64,000 nt of DNA from Bacillota bacterium (GTDB lineage: Bacteria; Bacillota; Clostridia; Lachnospirales; Lachnospiraceae). Below, piece after piece: positions 44,162 to 53,623 of this stretch. The notes under the pieces are model-generated. The model was not told where the DNA came from, did not search any database, and saw nothing but the letters and a program-made list of their open reading frames with translations. Both the position numbers and the translations under genes were made by a program. The stretch's first letter is position 1; every line of letters starts with the position of its first letter. The stretch spans positions 62,001 to 126,000 of the forward strand of contig JAEZLH010000024.1 of NCBI GenBank assembly GCA_023435895.1. Reading direction: 5' to 3'.

Positions 44162-44917
44162 TCAAACAATCTCAATTTCTTTCATCTTAGATAATACAGA
44201 AGGCGTAATTAAGGTAAAACGTTTGAACTCATGAATAAAATGAGCTTGATCATAAAAGCCCAAGCGTTCATAAATTTCCTGCTCCTTGTTTTCCTTCACA
44301 ATTTCAATGGCTTGTTGTAGCCTGATAATACTTGCAAATTTCTTCACGGATATACCCACATTATTTTTAAATACACGATCGATATAGCAATGACTATAGC
44401 CTGTTGTATTGACTAAATCAGTAACGTTTACAAAGCCGGATTCCTCTTTCACTTTCTTCATAATTAATGTGGCAATAATATTGGGTTCGATTTTAACACG
44501 ATTTTCAAAATAATGAATGAAGTATTTGGCACGTTCTTCCATGGAATTCTCATTTGATAACATTGCAATCATTTCTTTCACATCCATAAAATCAGAGAGC
44601 TTACGTCTGCTATTAATAATGGAATTCATCTCTTTTTTAAAGCAATCCGGAATATGTCCCGGATTGAATCGCATTCCAAAGCATTTTTCATAGTTACCGA
44701 TTCCGGAAAGCTTTCCATTCAGAATACAACCGCACACAAACGCTTCAATCCGATTACCTTTCCATAAAAACTCTATATCCACGCACCCGTCAGGTATTGA
44801 AATAATATCCTGTCCGTTCATATTTTTCAACTCATAGAATTTGTTAAACACCTTATTATTTACTACCATTTCTCCATAACCGATTCCCCGTTTGATGCAA
44901 AAAGATTTATGATTCAT
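44162..44917 (-). CDS. AraC-family transcriptional regulator
   Basis: About 251 residues. Effector-like N-terminal part (PDGCVDIEFLWKGNRIEAFV) and a C-terminal AraC domain at about 160-250 with two helix-turn-helices (DLVNTTGYSHCYIDRVFKN; LGFYDQAHFIHEFKRFTLIT). ATG 44917 is preferred (AGGAG 8 bases upstream) over a GTG at 44926 inside that RBS. Targets unknown. Confidence 0.88.
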   Translation of the reverse strand: MNHKSFCIKRGIGYGEMVVNNKVFNKFYELKNMNGQDIISIPDGCVDIEFLWKGNRIEAFVCGCILNGKLSGIGNYEKCFGMRFNPGHIPDCFKKEMNSIINSRRKLSDFMDVKEMIAMLSNENSMEERAKYFIHYFENRVKIEPNIIATLIMKKVKEESGFVNVTDLVNTTGYSHCYIDRVFKNNVGISVKKFASIIRLQQAIEIVKENKEQEIYERLGFYDQAHFIHEFKRFTLITPSVLSKMKEIEIV

Positions 44918-45010
44918 CCTATTCACTCCTTCATTTTTCTAATTGTCAGTCCCTAGAGGACATCAATATCTTAATCCTCACAAATAATAAACTGGCTTTT
45001 GAATATAAAA

Positions 45011-45054
45011 AGAAGCTGCTGCGATTCCTTGATACATAAATCGCAATAGCTTCT
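45011..45054 (-). terminator. Second (distal) terminator of ABC gene
   Basis: AGAAGCTGCTGCGATT pairs with AATCGCAATAGCTTCT; minus strand then TTTTTATA. Confidence 0.7.
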
Positions 45055-45074
45055 TTGCTGTCACAAAAACAAAA

Positions 45075-45117
45075 AAAGCCGGCAATTTATGTTCAAAGGA
45101 ACATCTTTGCCAGCTTT
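45075..45117 (-). terminator. First (proximal) terminator of ABC gene
   Basis: AAAGCCGGCAA...TGTTC pairs with GAACA...TTGCCAGCTTT; minus strand then TTTTTTTG. Confidence 0.75.
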
Positions 45118-45231
45118 ATTCTATATTACATTAATTATTTTAGTACGTCAAGCTTAGATAAGCAATATTTAACAGTGTATTACTTAATAAAATTAAGTTT
45201 AACCTTCAAAAATTTAACGAATCGAATCCTT

Positions 45232-47607
45232 CTACTCTGAACGGAGTGCCTCAATCGGATCCTTCTTTGATGCCATCTTCGCTGGGATTGACCCGCCAAG
45301 CAGGGTAAGGATAAGGCTGATAATTACCAGACCAATTGCATGTACCGGATTGAGTTGTGCTACATTATTAAGTTCCGTCATCTTATAAAGAATTCTGTTA
45401 ATTGGAAACGTAAGCACAAATGCTATGGTTATGCCCAAAATACCGGAACACATACCAACGATGAAGGTCTCCGCATTGAAAACACGGGAGATATCCTTTT
45501 TTCTTGCACCAAGTGCACGTAATATACCGATTTCTTTGGTTCTCTCTAACACTGAAATCCAGGTAATAATTCCAATCATAATCAAGGATACTACCAGCGA
45601 AATGGCAGCAAACGCAATTAACACTAGCGTAATCGCATCCATTATATTCTCTGAAAGACTGGTAACTATGGCTGCAAGGTCCGTATATTCAATACGCTCT
45701 TTTTCCTCTAAATTCTTATTCCAATCATCTAGGTATGCTGTAATCTTACTTTTCGCATCGTAACTTACCGGAAACAATGCGATGGAGGACGGAATTGTGC
45801 TTGCACCAACCATACTAAGCACTTGTTCCTTACTCTGGGTTTGAGTTCCCTGCTGATAGTTTCCACCCATTCCGCCGTTCATTCCATTGCCACCGAAACC
45901 GCCGGACACGTCGCTATCCTTGGATAACGCTGCCCCGGTTAAGACATTGTAATCTGCGTCTTGTTGAACTTTTACGATTTTAGATCCTTTTGCATCATCA
46001 ATAAAAGTCTGAGCCAAGTGATCCGAATAGGCTAATCCGGAGTTTAAGGGGGATACCTTTGAATCTTCTTTTATTCGAATAATACCACTGATTTTTAGTG
46101 TTATCGATTTATCAGAATGATATAAATCACTTAAATCAGATGGATTTCCATTGGTGACAAAGGTATTACCAGATTTTATATAAAAATCATCATTCATAAT
46201 CAGTTTGTATTCTTTACCGATAATCTTTGTAAAATCAATCTGCTTTTGTTTAGGATCAAGACCAAGTGCTTCAATCGCAGAGGTTTCCATACGATTTTTC
46301 TCATCCAAAATCAAAACCAGGTCACTGTCTGCATCCGGGAATTCACCGGCTAGAAGGTCATAGTACTGTTCCAAATAAGCGGAGGCTTTTTGACCCACTT
46401 TCGTAGGGTAGCTGGTAAATCCGATATCAGCCGGATTCACTTTCGTTGCTTTGTTATCCTGAAGCTTAAGAATATTCATGCTCACACTTCTAGAATAAGA
46501 TACCCCGTCCAAAAGGGATTGATCAATCTTATCCAGATAATCTATATATTCCTGTGTCAGCTTATTGGTGTGCAAAATTGTATTCTCCCTAGAATTATAG
46601 GGATATACCACCTTACTATCCGGAAATTCCTCGAGCTTTTCTTTCTCCCTATCTCTGCCCATTCTAGACATATCCATTGACATGGCCGTTTCATTAATGG
46701 TGATCGGAAAATTGGACAGGGAGCCCGTCTCAAAATTATTAATTTGTTTGTCAAAGCCATTGGATAAAGACAAAACGATTGCAATTCCGATAATACCGAT
46801 ACTGGATGCAAATGCAGTTAAGGCAGTTCTGCCCTTCTTCGTCAGGATGTTCTTGCCTGATAATTTTAATGCAGTCAGAAAACTCATACTGGTTTTCTTT
46901 AGCTTATAGCTAGAGCTTAACGCTTGCTCCTCCGGCGCATTGGTGTCACTAACCACTTCTCCATCCCGAAAACGAATAATTCGGTCAGCATATTTCTCAG
47001 CTATCTCAGGATTATGGGTTACCATAATCACAAGCTTGTCCTTGGCAATTTCTCGAATTAATTCTATAATCTGCTCACTGGTCTGGGTATCAAGTGCCCC
47101 TGTGGGCTCATCTGCTAAAATGATATCCGGGTCATTTGCAAGCGCTCTTGCTATGGCTACCCTTTGCATCTGACCACCGGATAACTGATTGGGCTTTTTG
47201 TGGATATGTTCTTTCAGTCCCACTCGTTCTAAGACTTCTCTGGCAATCTGCTTTCTTTTCTTTGAAGACACTCCGCTAAGTGTCATACCCATCTCAACAT
47301 TGTCCAAAATTCCAAGATGAGGAATTAAATTATAACTTTGAAATACAAACCCCACACTATTATTACGATATGCATCCCAATCCTTAGCCTTAAACTTCTT
47401 GGTGGAAGAACCGTTAATGATCAAATCTCCGCTGTCATACTGATCCAGACCTCCGATTACATTCAGAAATGTGGTTTTTCCCGAACCGCTTTGCCCGAGG
47501 ATTGCAACAAATTCATTTTCACGGAAGCTTAAAGACACTTTATTCAGCGCTGTTTGCGTAAACTCTCCCGTTGTATAGCTTTTCATTATATCCTTTAGCT
47601 GTAGCAT
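45232..47607 (-). CDS. MacB-like ABC transporter: ATPase-permease fusion
   Basis: About 791 residues. ATPase at 1-225 (GQSGSGKTTFLNVIGG, LSGGQMQRVAIARAL, ILADEPTGALD), then a membrane helix near 265, a long extracytoplasmic region, and three helices at the C-terminus (FAAISLVVSLIMIGIITWIS; IGILRALGARKKDI, as in FtsX/MacB permeases). The extracytoplasmic part has a Gly/Asn/Met-rich insert (SGGFGGNGMNGGMGGNYQQG). ATG 47607 with AAGGAG 8 bases before it. Could export peptides or lipids; substrate unknown. Confidence 0.9.
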   Translation of the reverse strand: MLQLKDIMKSYTTGEFTQTALNKVSLSFRENEFVAILGQSGSGKTTFLNVIGGLDQYDSGDLIINGSSTKKFKAKDWDAYRNNSVGFVFQSYNLIPHLGILDNVEMGMTLSGVSSKKRKQIAREVLERVGLKEHIHKKPNQLSGGQMQRVAIARALANDPDIILADEPTGALDTQTSEQIIELIREIAKDKLVIMVTHNPEIAEKYADRIIRFRDGEVVSDTNAPEEQALSSSYKLKKTSMSFLTALKLSGKNILTKKGRTALTAFASSIGIIGIAIVLSLSNGFDKQINNFETGSLSNFPITINETAMSMDMSRMGRDREKEKLEEFPDSKVVYPYNSRENTILHTNKLTQEYIDYLDKIDQSLLDGVSYSRSVSMNILKLQDNKATKVNPADIGFTSYPTKVGQKASAYLEQYYDLLAGEFPDADSDLVLILDEKNRMETSAIEALGLDPKQKQIDFTKIIGKEYKLIMNDDFYIKSGNTFVTNGNPSDLSDLYHSDKSITLKISGIIRIKEDSKVSPLNSGLAYSDHLAQTFIDDAKGSKIVKVQQDADYNVLTGAALSKDSDVSGGFGGNGMNGGMGGNYQQGTQTQSKEQVLSMVGASTIPSSIALFPVSYDAKSKITAYLDDWNKNLEEKERIEYTDLAAIVTSLSENIMDAITLVLIAFAAISLVVSLIMIGIITWISVLERTKEIGILRALGARKKDISRVFNAETFIVGMCSGILGITIAFVLTFPINRILYKMTELNNVAQLNPVHAIGLVIISLILTLLGGSIPAKMASKKDPIEALRSE

Positions 47608-47816
47608 TCTTTTACTCCTTCTTACGTCCAAACATTATTACTATCAAATTTATGTACATTATGCAAGTTTTGGTTGATAATGTCAATTATAATTCGATTA
47701 AGATTTAAAGCCTACTTATTTAATTATTGATTCGGTGCCAATTCACTGTCAAATATAGCATATTCGCGATTTGCACAAAACAAAAAAATGGTTATGCCTA
47801 TGAGAAATCTCTATTA

Positions 47817-48782
47817 TCATCTCTCAATTATATCAACACCTGTATTGATATAATCCGGACCCGTTTCATAACCTTTCATTGCAGCAATCGCCTCCGCCAT
47901 TCCCAAATAACCCATTGTATAGGGATTTTGAACAACCAAAGTACGTAATGCTCCCTCCCTCAAAAGCTTATAATTTTTTTGTGTTTTATCAAATCCAATT
48001 CCAGTGACATTACTTTTCTTATTCTGAATTGCTCTACCGACTCCCTCCGTAGAACCCTCATTTGTTCCAAACAACCCCACTAAATTTTTCTGTGTATCAA
48101 TCAATTCCTCAGCAGCAATCTGTGATGCCGTAGGATCGCCGTTTTTATAGATTGTTTCTAACAGCTTAAAGTTTCCATCCTTTTCAATTACATCACGAAA
48201 GCCTCTTTCTCTTGCAATCGTAATATCATAATCCGGGGTAACACCAACGATACCAATTTCCCCTTGTTGTATCCCCTGACTTTTGAGTGCGTCCAGCATT
48301 GCCGTGCCTGCTTTCTGACCGGCTAATAGGTTATTAGTCGCTAACGTAGTAACCGCTTCTTCATATGCTGGAGAATCTACATATACAAATTTTATCCCTC
48401 TCGCTTTAGCATCTTCAATTGGCCCCGATAATTTTCTAGGGTCGTTCACCGCTATCAATATAGCATCTGCTCCGCTATTTACCGCGCGTCTTAATACTTC
48501 AATCTGTTTTTCCGTATTTCTTTCTGTTGGAGCATCCCAAACATAATCGATACCGGCCAACTTTGCCATATCCGACGCTCCGCTGTTAACGCTTTCCCAA
48601 TATTCGTACTCTTTGTCCGTCGTGATAAGATATGCTTTCAGTTTATGTTTTACCTGTGTTACTGTTTGCTGCGTTCTTTTTTCAAAATGCTCATACCAAG
48701 CCACAAAAACAAGGAATGCTATTGTTATTATTACAATATTAAGAAGGATTTTTTTTATATTCATATTATACCAACTTTCCAT
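47817..48782 (-). CDS. Membrane-anchored sugar-binding-like protein (RbsB family)
   Basis: 321 residues (or 315 from ATG 48764). Uncleaved-looking N-terminal anchor (KKILLNIVIITIAFLVFVAW), no lipobox, then a type I periplasmic-binding fold (KAYLITTDKEYEYWESVNSG; GADAILIAVNDP; DITIARERGF; LFGTNEGSTEGVG). No ABC genes adjoin it. It might be a sensor partner or a binding protein for a remote transporter. Confidence 0.82.
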   Translation of the reverse strand: MESWYNMNIKKILLNIVIITIAFLVFVAWYEHFEKRTQQTVTQVKHKLKAYLITTDKEYEYWESVNSGASDMAKLAGIDYVWDAPTERNTEKQIEVLRRAVNSGADAILIAVNDPRKLSGPIEDAKARGIKFVYVDSPAYEEAVTTLATNNLLAGQKAGTAMLDALKSQGIQQGEIGIVGVTPDYDITIARERGFRDVIEKDGNFKLLETIYKNGDPTASQIAAEELIDTQKNLVGLFGTNEGSTEGVGRAIQNKKSNVTGIGFDKTQKNYKLLREGALRTLVVQNPYTMGYLGMAEAIAAMKGYETGPDYINTGVDIIER

Positions 48783-48922
48783 ATACCATAAGAACTACTT
48801 ACGTTAACACATAAGTTTACATAGACTTACAATACAATATATTCCTTTCTTTAATGAAATCAGTACTGAAAATCAATATTTATAGATTGAAGTTCACACA
48901 AAAAGACACCTATAGAATTCTA

Positions 48923-48954
48923 ATTCTCATATCTCCAAATACCCCTATGAGAAT
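48923..48954 (-). terminator. Weak hairpin
   Basis: ATTCTCATA and TATGAGAAT pair across a 14-base loop in the gap 48783-49024; no T run. Confidence 0.3.
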
Positions 48955-49024
48955 CATAATAATATAAGTGCCTTGTAGCTTTTTCCTTACAACATATCCT
49001 ATCCCTATTGACGTTTCTTCCAAA

Positions 49025-49366
49025 TCAGCCGGAAATCATTGATTCAACACTATCCCTTACAATATCGACCAACTCAGATTCCGCCCCTAAGCTGAAATTA
49101 AAGATGATTCCCTGGCCTCCCCCTGCGCCGATTGCAGATATAAACACTTGACTCCCCTGACTTACCACAGTAAGATTCAAACTGGCTCGATTTCCATTTC
49201 TCATAAAGTATTTATCATACACTCGTACTGCTACCTTGGTTTCACCTAATTCATAAACACTTTCATCAACCAGATTCATTGATACTCCGCTAGATGTAAT
49301 ATCATCCTCTAATCTACTGAGAATATGATTAAATTCTCCCTTAACCTGTATTTCATACTTAGCCAT
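49025..49366 (-). CDS. Small conserved-looking soluble protein (DUF6054-like?)
   Basis: 113 residues from ATG 49366, with GAGGAGGGGG just upstream (an earlier ATG at 49384 contains that RBS). Features: KYEIQVKGEFNHILSRLEDD, KVAVRVYDKYFMRNGNRASL and VFISAIGAGGGQGIIFNFSL. No signal or membrane helix. Resemblance to a Firmicutes DUF is a weak recollection; function unknown. Confidence 0.65.
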   Translation of the reverse strand: MAKYEIQVKGEFNHILSRLEDDITSSGVSMNLVDESVYELGETKVAVRVYDKYFMRNGNRASLNLTVVSQGSQVFISAIGAGGGQGIIFNFSLGAESELVDIVRDSVESMISG

Positions 49367-49452
49367 TCTATACCCCCTCCTCATTTATACAGAATTACAA
49401 AACAAATATCCTGATTGTTAATAAGAATACCCCTGTTAACAATAGCTCCTTA

Positions 49453-50448
49453 TTAAGAGCGCTTCTGCTGATAATTCCAGTGGTCGATGCACATCTGCGA
49501 CAAGTCCCTCTTAGCACTCCACTTTAATACATCGGTAGCCTTTTGAGAGTCTGCATAGCATACTGCAATATCCCCAGGACGGCGTTCTATTACCTTATAA
49601 GGAATCTCCTTACCACAAGCATTACTGAAGGCTGTTAACATTTCAAGAACACTGTAGCCATTACCGGTTCCAAGATTAAAGGCATGGACACCGCTATTAC
49701 TCTCAATATATTCTAATGCGGATAGATGACCTTCCGCTAAATCCATTACATGGATATAATCCCTGATCCCTGTGCCATCCTTCGTTACATAATCAGCACC
49801 GAATACCTTTAAATATTCAAGTTCTCCAGTTGCCACCTTAGCAATGAAAGGAACCAAATTATTCGGAATACCATTGGGATTCTCACCTATCAAGCCTGAA
49901 GGATGTGCCCCAACCGGATTAAAATATCTTAAATTGGTAACCGCCCATTCCGGATCAGATTTTCCTAAATCCTCTAGAATTTCTTCAATCTGGCGCTTTG
50001 TAGCACCGTAAGGATTGGTTGTTGTACGTCTGAATTCTTCCTTCATCGGTGATATAGTATCTCCATATACCGTTGCAGAGGATGAGAATACCAACTTTTT
50101 GCAGCCTGCCTCTTTCATGCACTCCAATAGATTTAGTGTGCCAATCAAATTATTGCGATAATACATTAATGGCTTCTCAACGGATTCTCCAACCGCCTTA
50201 AGACCAGCAAAATGGATGACTGCATCAATTTGATGCTTCTTAAAAACCTCTCTTAGTTCATTCTCATTACATACATCAACCTGATAAAAGGTTGGAGAAA
50301 TACCGGTAATCGCTTTAATATGATCCAGTGTCTCAACGCTGGAATTGGATAAATTATCAACGATAATTGCCTGATATCCAGCTTCCTGCAACAACACAAC
50401 CGTATGACTTCCTATGTAGCCGGTACCTCCTGTAACTAAAATATTCAT
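49453..50448 (-). CDS. galE: UDP-glucose 4-epimerase
   Basis: 331 residues. NAD-binding VTGGTGYIGSHTVVLL, catalytic Ser/Tyr/Lys (FSSSATVYG; YGATKRQIEE), LRYFNPVGAHPSGLIGE and GTGIRDYIHVMDLA, all GalE hallmarks. Interconverts UDP-glucose and UDP-galactose for galactose use and polysaccharide synthesis. Stands alone. Confidence 0.96.
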   Translation of the reverse strand: MNILVTGGTGYIGSHTVVLLQEAGYQAIIVDNLSNSSVETLDHIKAITGISPTFYQVDVCNENELREVFKKHQIDAVIHFAGLKAVGESVEKPLMYYRNNLIGTLNLLECMKEAGCKKLVFSSSATVYGDTISPMKEEFRRTTTNPYGATKRQIEEILEDLGKSDPEWAVTNLRYFNPVGAHPSGLIGENPNGIPNNLVPFIAKVATGELEYLKVFGADYVTKDGTGIRDYIHVMDLAEGHLSALEYIESNSGVHAFNLGTGNGYSVLEMLTAFSNACGKEIPYKVIERRPGDIAVCYADSQKATDVLKWSAKRDLSQMCIDHWNYQQKRS

Positions 50449-50907
50449 ACTAATTTCTCCTTTTCTTCTGTTTAGAAGATTTGCTCATATTCGTTGCTTC
50501 ACATAATTGGTCAGCAACTTTCTTTATAATACTGCACGTGGAAAATATTATCAATTCAATTTTGATTAAAAAATCATTAAAATTTTACTGCTAGTTGACC
50601 AAAATTCACCATATGCCCCAAACCTCTCTTGAGAACAGAAAGGTTTTACAAAGCAGTAATATTCTATTATAATATAACTCATATATGTATTATACATCTG
50701 TTAGGATAGAGGGATATTCAATTCATATTCATGTACTTAATTGCGAAACTTGAGAATTTTTATTATTGCAAAACAGTAGATATGATTCAAGAGCAGAGGC
50801 TATGCTAGAAAGAACGTTGTCGCGAAGGATTACATATTTGTTGTACATACAATAACAATAATATTGTTTAGCAAATATCTAATATCATGGTAGATAAGGA
50901 GATATCA
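50449..50907. other. Divergent promoter region, galE and carbonic anhydrase
   Basis: 459 AT-rich bases between two divergent genes. I saw no repeat, hairpin or further open frame worth naming. Confidence 0.4.
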
Positions 50908-51534
50908 ATGCAGAAATTACTAGAAGGAATCGTAAAATTTAAAAAGAACGACTTTGAAGCACATAAAGAATTATTTCATCAATTAAAAAAGGCGCAAAAG
51001 CCACATACCTTATTCATCACCTGTTGTGACTCTAGAATTGACCCAAATCGCATTACCGGAACTCTTCCCGGTGAAATGTTCATTATCCGCAATATTGCCA
51101 ATATTGTGCCCCCATACCGTGTTACCGATGAATATGTTGCCACAACCTCTGCAATTGAATATGCGGTTCAGGTGCTTGAAGTGGATAATATTATCGTATG
51201 CGGTCACTCCAACTGTGGGGGATGTGCCGCAGCACTAAGCCCGGATGAGAAATTAAAGGAACTTCCCAATACCCGCAAATGGCTGGAGCTTGCCCATCCT
51301 GTCAGAGAACAGGTTCTTCAAGAGCTTGGCGATGAATGCCATGAAGCCATCGATTGGATGATGGAACAAACCAATGTTATCGAGCAGCTGAAGCACCTGC
51401 TAACCTTTCCTTTTATAAGGGCGAAAGTCTTAAATAAAACGTTATCTGTTAGTGGTTGGTACTATATCATCGAAACAGGTGAAATTTATATCTATGATAA
51501 AGAGGTTGGTGAATTCCGTCTTGCTAATGCATAA
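50908..51534 (+). CDS. Beta-class carbonic anhydrase
   Basis: About 208 residues. Zinc ligands and catalytic dyad are in CCDSRIDPNRI (CxDSR) and CGHSNCGGCAAAL (HxxC). Hydrates CO2 to bicarbonate in the cytoplasm. ATG 50908 is used because AAGGAGATATCA precedes it; the upstream ATG at 50887 contains that RBS. Sole gene on the plus strand here. Confidence 0.94.
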   Translation: MQKLLEGIVKFKKNDFEAHKELFHQLKKAQKPHTLFITCCDSRIDPNRITGTLPGEMFIIRNIANIVPPYRVTDEYVATTSAIEYAVQVLEVDNIIVCGHSNCGGCAAALSPDEKLKELPNTRKWLELAHPVREQVLQELGDECHEAIDWMMEQTNVIEQLKHLLTFPFIRAKVLNKTLSVSGWYYIIETGEIYIYDKEVGEFRLANA

Positions 51535-51585
51535 GGAGTTATTGTACTAAAAGTCAGGCAGTTTCGTCTGTTTATTATATGAAAA

Positions 51586-51627
51586 AGTCAGAGAATTTAC
51601 GGTTCGTTACTTGTAAACTCTCTGACT
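51586..51627 (-). terminator. Terminator between carbonic anhydrase and pucR-type gene
   Basis: AGTCAGAGAATTTAC pairs with GTAAACTCTCTGACT with one mismatch; minus strand then TTTTTCATAT. Serves convergent genes. Confidence 0.75.
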
Positions 51628-51652
51628 CCCATCAATTATATAATTTCAATTA

Positions 51653-52828
51653 TTACTTTTTCTCCATATCCCTAATATAGAATGCTACCTGAAAAGGAAA
51701 GATATCTTCTGGATCTTTCAGTTCATTGCCTATCAGACGTTTTATATTTTGGATACGGTAGTTTACTGTATTTCGGTGAGAGAACGTATCCTCCGCCACA
51801 CGAATCAAACTCCTATCATTCCGAATATAGCTTCTTAACGTATCAACATAGGAGCTATTATGACTTTGGTCGTAGTTTTCTAATACACCCAATATCTCAT
51901 CTGCATAGCTGGACAGAATTTCAGTGTCCTCAATGGAAAAAAGAATCTTAAAAAATCCCATATCTTCAAAACGCACCATTGCTTTTCCAGTCACCATTGC
52001 CATTCTCATGGCCGTTTTTGCCCTTTTATATCCGTTGGACAACTGATCCATACCCTGCACCTTTGGACCAATCCCAAAGAAGAAATGATTTTTCTTAGTA
52101 AAATAGGTAAAGCTTTGTAAAATCAAATCAGGCAGTTCCAGCAAATATTTATCCTGCATATTATTAAGAACCAAAACCAAGGTATCCTCCATACGAATTA
52201 GTCCATAGGATATATTGATCTTACGATTCCCCTTCCAAAGTCCAAATAAATTCTCCAGCTTAAATACTGCATGATTAAAATTAACTTCTTCTTCAATTTG
52301 TTTCTTTACATTCAGATAAAACATTTGAAAGGTACCATTTATATCATATCGCTGTTCTAATATCTGTTTAAATTCACCCACATTGCCGTTGCCCTGAATA
52401 ATTTCGCGAAACGCTTTACTAATAATTTTTTCATATTGCTTTTGATCAATGATTCTCATGCAAAAATCTTGTATTAAGTTGGTGATTGCAATTTCCCAAG
52501 GCATCTCCAACAATGGAAATCGATTATCATCACACCATTTAATTACTTCCAAAGGAATTTCATTCAGATACATACCGGAATTGATAATAATACCGGCACA
52601 TTCCTCCTTCGCCATCTCTTGTACCAGATTCAGCAACCAGTTTGGCTGATCTGCCTTCATGCCTGTGGTGATTGCCAGTTCCTCCCCATGAAACCTTGAG
52701 ACAATGTTCTCATCTTCTAGCATATGCACCCAGGAGACAACCGTATCCATGCCTGTCTTTCCTGCTACTATCTTAAGCCGAAACCTATCCTTTGTCTCTT
52801 CATAAAGCTCCCAAAATCGAACTGCCAT
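51653..52828 (-). CDS. PucR-family transcriptional regulator
   Basis: 391 residues. N-terminal PucR domain about 7-125 (VSWVHMLEDENIVSRFHGEE), middle domain, and C-terminal helix-turn-helix about 335-385 (YIRNDRSLIRVAEDTFSHRN, then TVNYRIQNIKRL). Family members control purine, amino acid or sugar-acid use in response to metabolites. No target is adjacent. A 15-bp palindrome in its upstream region may be its own operator. Confidence 0.9.
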   Translation of the reverse strand: MAVRFWELYEETKDRFRLKIVAGKTGMDTVVSWVHMLEDENIVSRFHGEELAITTGMKADQPNWLLNLVQEMAKEECAGIIINSGMYLNEIPLEVIKWCDDNRFPLLEMPWEIAITNLIQDFCMRIIDQKQYEKIISKAFREIIQGNGNVGEFKQILEQRYDINGTFQMFYLNVKKQIEEEVNFNHAVFKLENLFGLWKGNRKINISYGLIRMEDTLVLVLNNMQDKYLLELPDLILQSFTYFTKKNHFFFGIGPKVQGMDQLSNGYKRAKTAMRMAMVTGKAMVRFEDMGFFKILFSIEDTEILSSYADEILGVLENYDQSHNSSYVDTLRSYIRNDRSLIRVAEDTFSHRNTVNYRIQNIKRLIGNELKDPEDIFPFQVAFYIRDMEKK

Positions 52829-52874
52829 ATGGGTTTTTCCTTCTCTTTCTTATAATTTGCCCTCTGTTATATTA

Positions 52875-52889
52875 TGTGCTGAGAGCACA
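52875..52889. promoter_or_regulatory. 15-bp palindrome upstream of PucR gene
   Basis: TGTGCT-GAG-AGCACA, a perfect inverted repeat 47 bases before the PucR ATG. Possible operator. Confidence 0.4.
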
Positions 52890-53015
52890 AAATATTTCGC
52901 TATTTTTAGATTATCAGATTATATACAGATAGTCAATTTATGATTATAATAAACTCATAACAAAGATGTTTCAAGGCAGTTATAACATTAATTACCATCG
53001 AGGAGGTAAATTTAT

Positions 53016-53180
53016 ATGTATATCGACAGCACAAATATTTACTTTAAAGTTAACGCTCACAATTCCAAATTCGCTTATAATTGTGATCCCTCCGAAAAAT
53101 ACTATAATTGCGAAAATTTCTTCTCCCATACTCCTTTACTTCGGAAGGTGAAACAATATCTCGGGAAGAGAACCAAATAA
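53016..53180 (+). CDS. Small protein of 54 residues, unknown function
   Basis: ATG at 53016 is preceded by the perfect RBS GAGGAGG at 9-base spacing. The product starts MYIDSTNIYFKVNAHNSKFA, contains two Cys (YNCDPSEKYYNCEN), and ends basic (RKVKQYLGKRTK). An intrinsic terminator follows at 53230. No signal peptide or membrane helix. Nothing like it is known to me. Confidence 0.55.
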   Translation: MYIDSTNIYFKVNAHNSKFAYNCDPSEKYYNCENFFSHTPLLRKVKQYLGKRTK

Positions 53181-53229
53181 CTATTGCCAACTTCATAAAT
53201 TTCTATAGCAAATGCATAAACAAGATGAG

Positions 53230-53263
53230 ATAACCGGTAGCCTGTGGTGGGGAGACCGGTTAT
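53230..53263 (+). terminator. Terminator after the 54-residue gene
   Basis: ATAACCGGT pairs perfectly with ACCGGTTAT across a 16-base loop, followed by TTTT. Confidence 0.75.
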
Positions 53264-53305
53264 TTTAACGTTCAGAAATAAGGGAAGCAACGCCATAGGT
53301 AGTGA

Positions 53306-53584
53306 TGGTTTATAAAATCAGAATATCAGGATCAAATATAACCAAGGAGAGCATCCTGTTATCCGGCTTAGTTACTCGGCATGGGATTTACTAAAGGAGT
53401 TCGCATATTGTAAAGCAGCTAGGAAAAACTCGAACTCCTCACTTCGTTCGTCAAACAACGAGCTTTTTCCTAGCTATACAATATTTGAACTCCTTAAGTA
53501 AATCCACATGTCGAGTAAATGCGCCAGATTAACAGGATACTCTCCTTGGTTATGCCTAAGTTGTTGAACTGATTTTATAAACCA
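53306..53584. repeat. 279-bp foldback element with about 125-bp imperfect arms
   Basis: The left arm from TGGTTTATAAAATCAG (53306) to CTAGGAAAAACTCG (53433) is matched by the right arm from CGAGCTTTTTCCTAG (53460) back to CTGATTTTATAAACCA (53584). Matching blocks along the way: ATAACCAAGGAGAG/ATCCTGTTA, GGATTTACT/AAGGAGTTC, ATATTGTA. Loop about 26 bases. It resembles a MITE or foldback element: no coding capacity and flanks with no clear duplication. Confidence 0.8.
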
Positions 53585-53623
53585 ACGCTAGGTACTTGAG
53601 ATGTCAATTTTGTTACTGTAACC

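Larger units (their letters stand above)
44927..45231. other. Intergenic region with two tandem terminators
   Basis: 305 bases. Holds the two terminators described separately, both oriented to end the ABC gene transcript. Nothing else seen. Confidence 0.6.

Noticed and set aside
53102..53296. 64-codon minus-strand frame containing a VYAFAIEIY segment resembling the repeat family
   Set aside because: Overlaps the supported 54-residue gene and its terminator on the other strand; the resemblance is short and could be chance.
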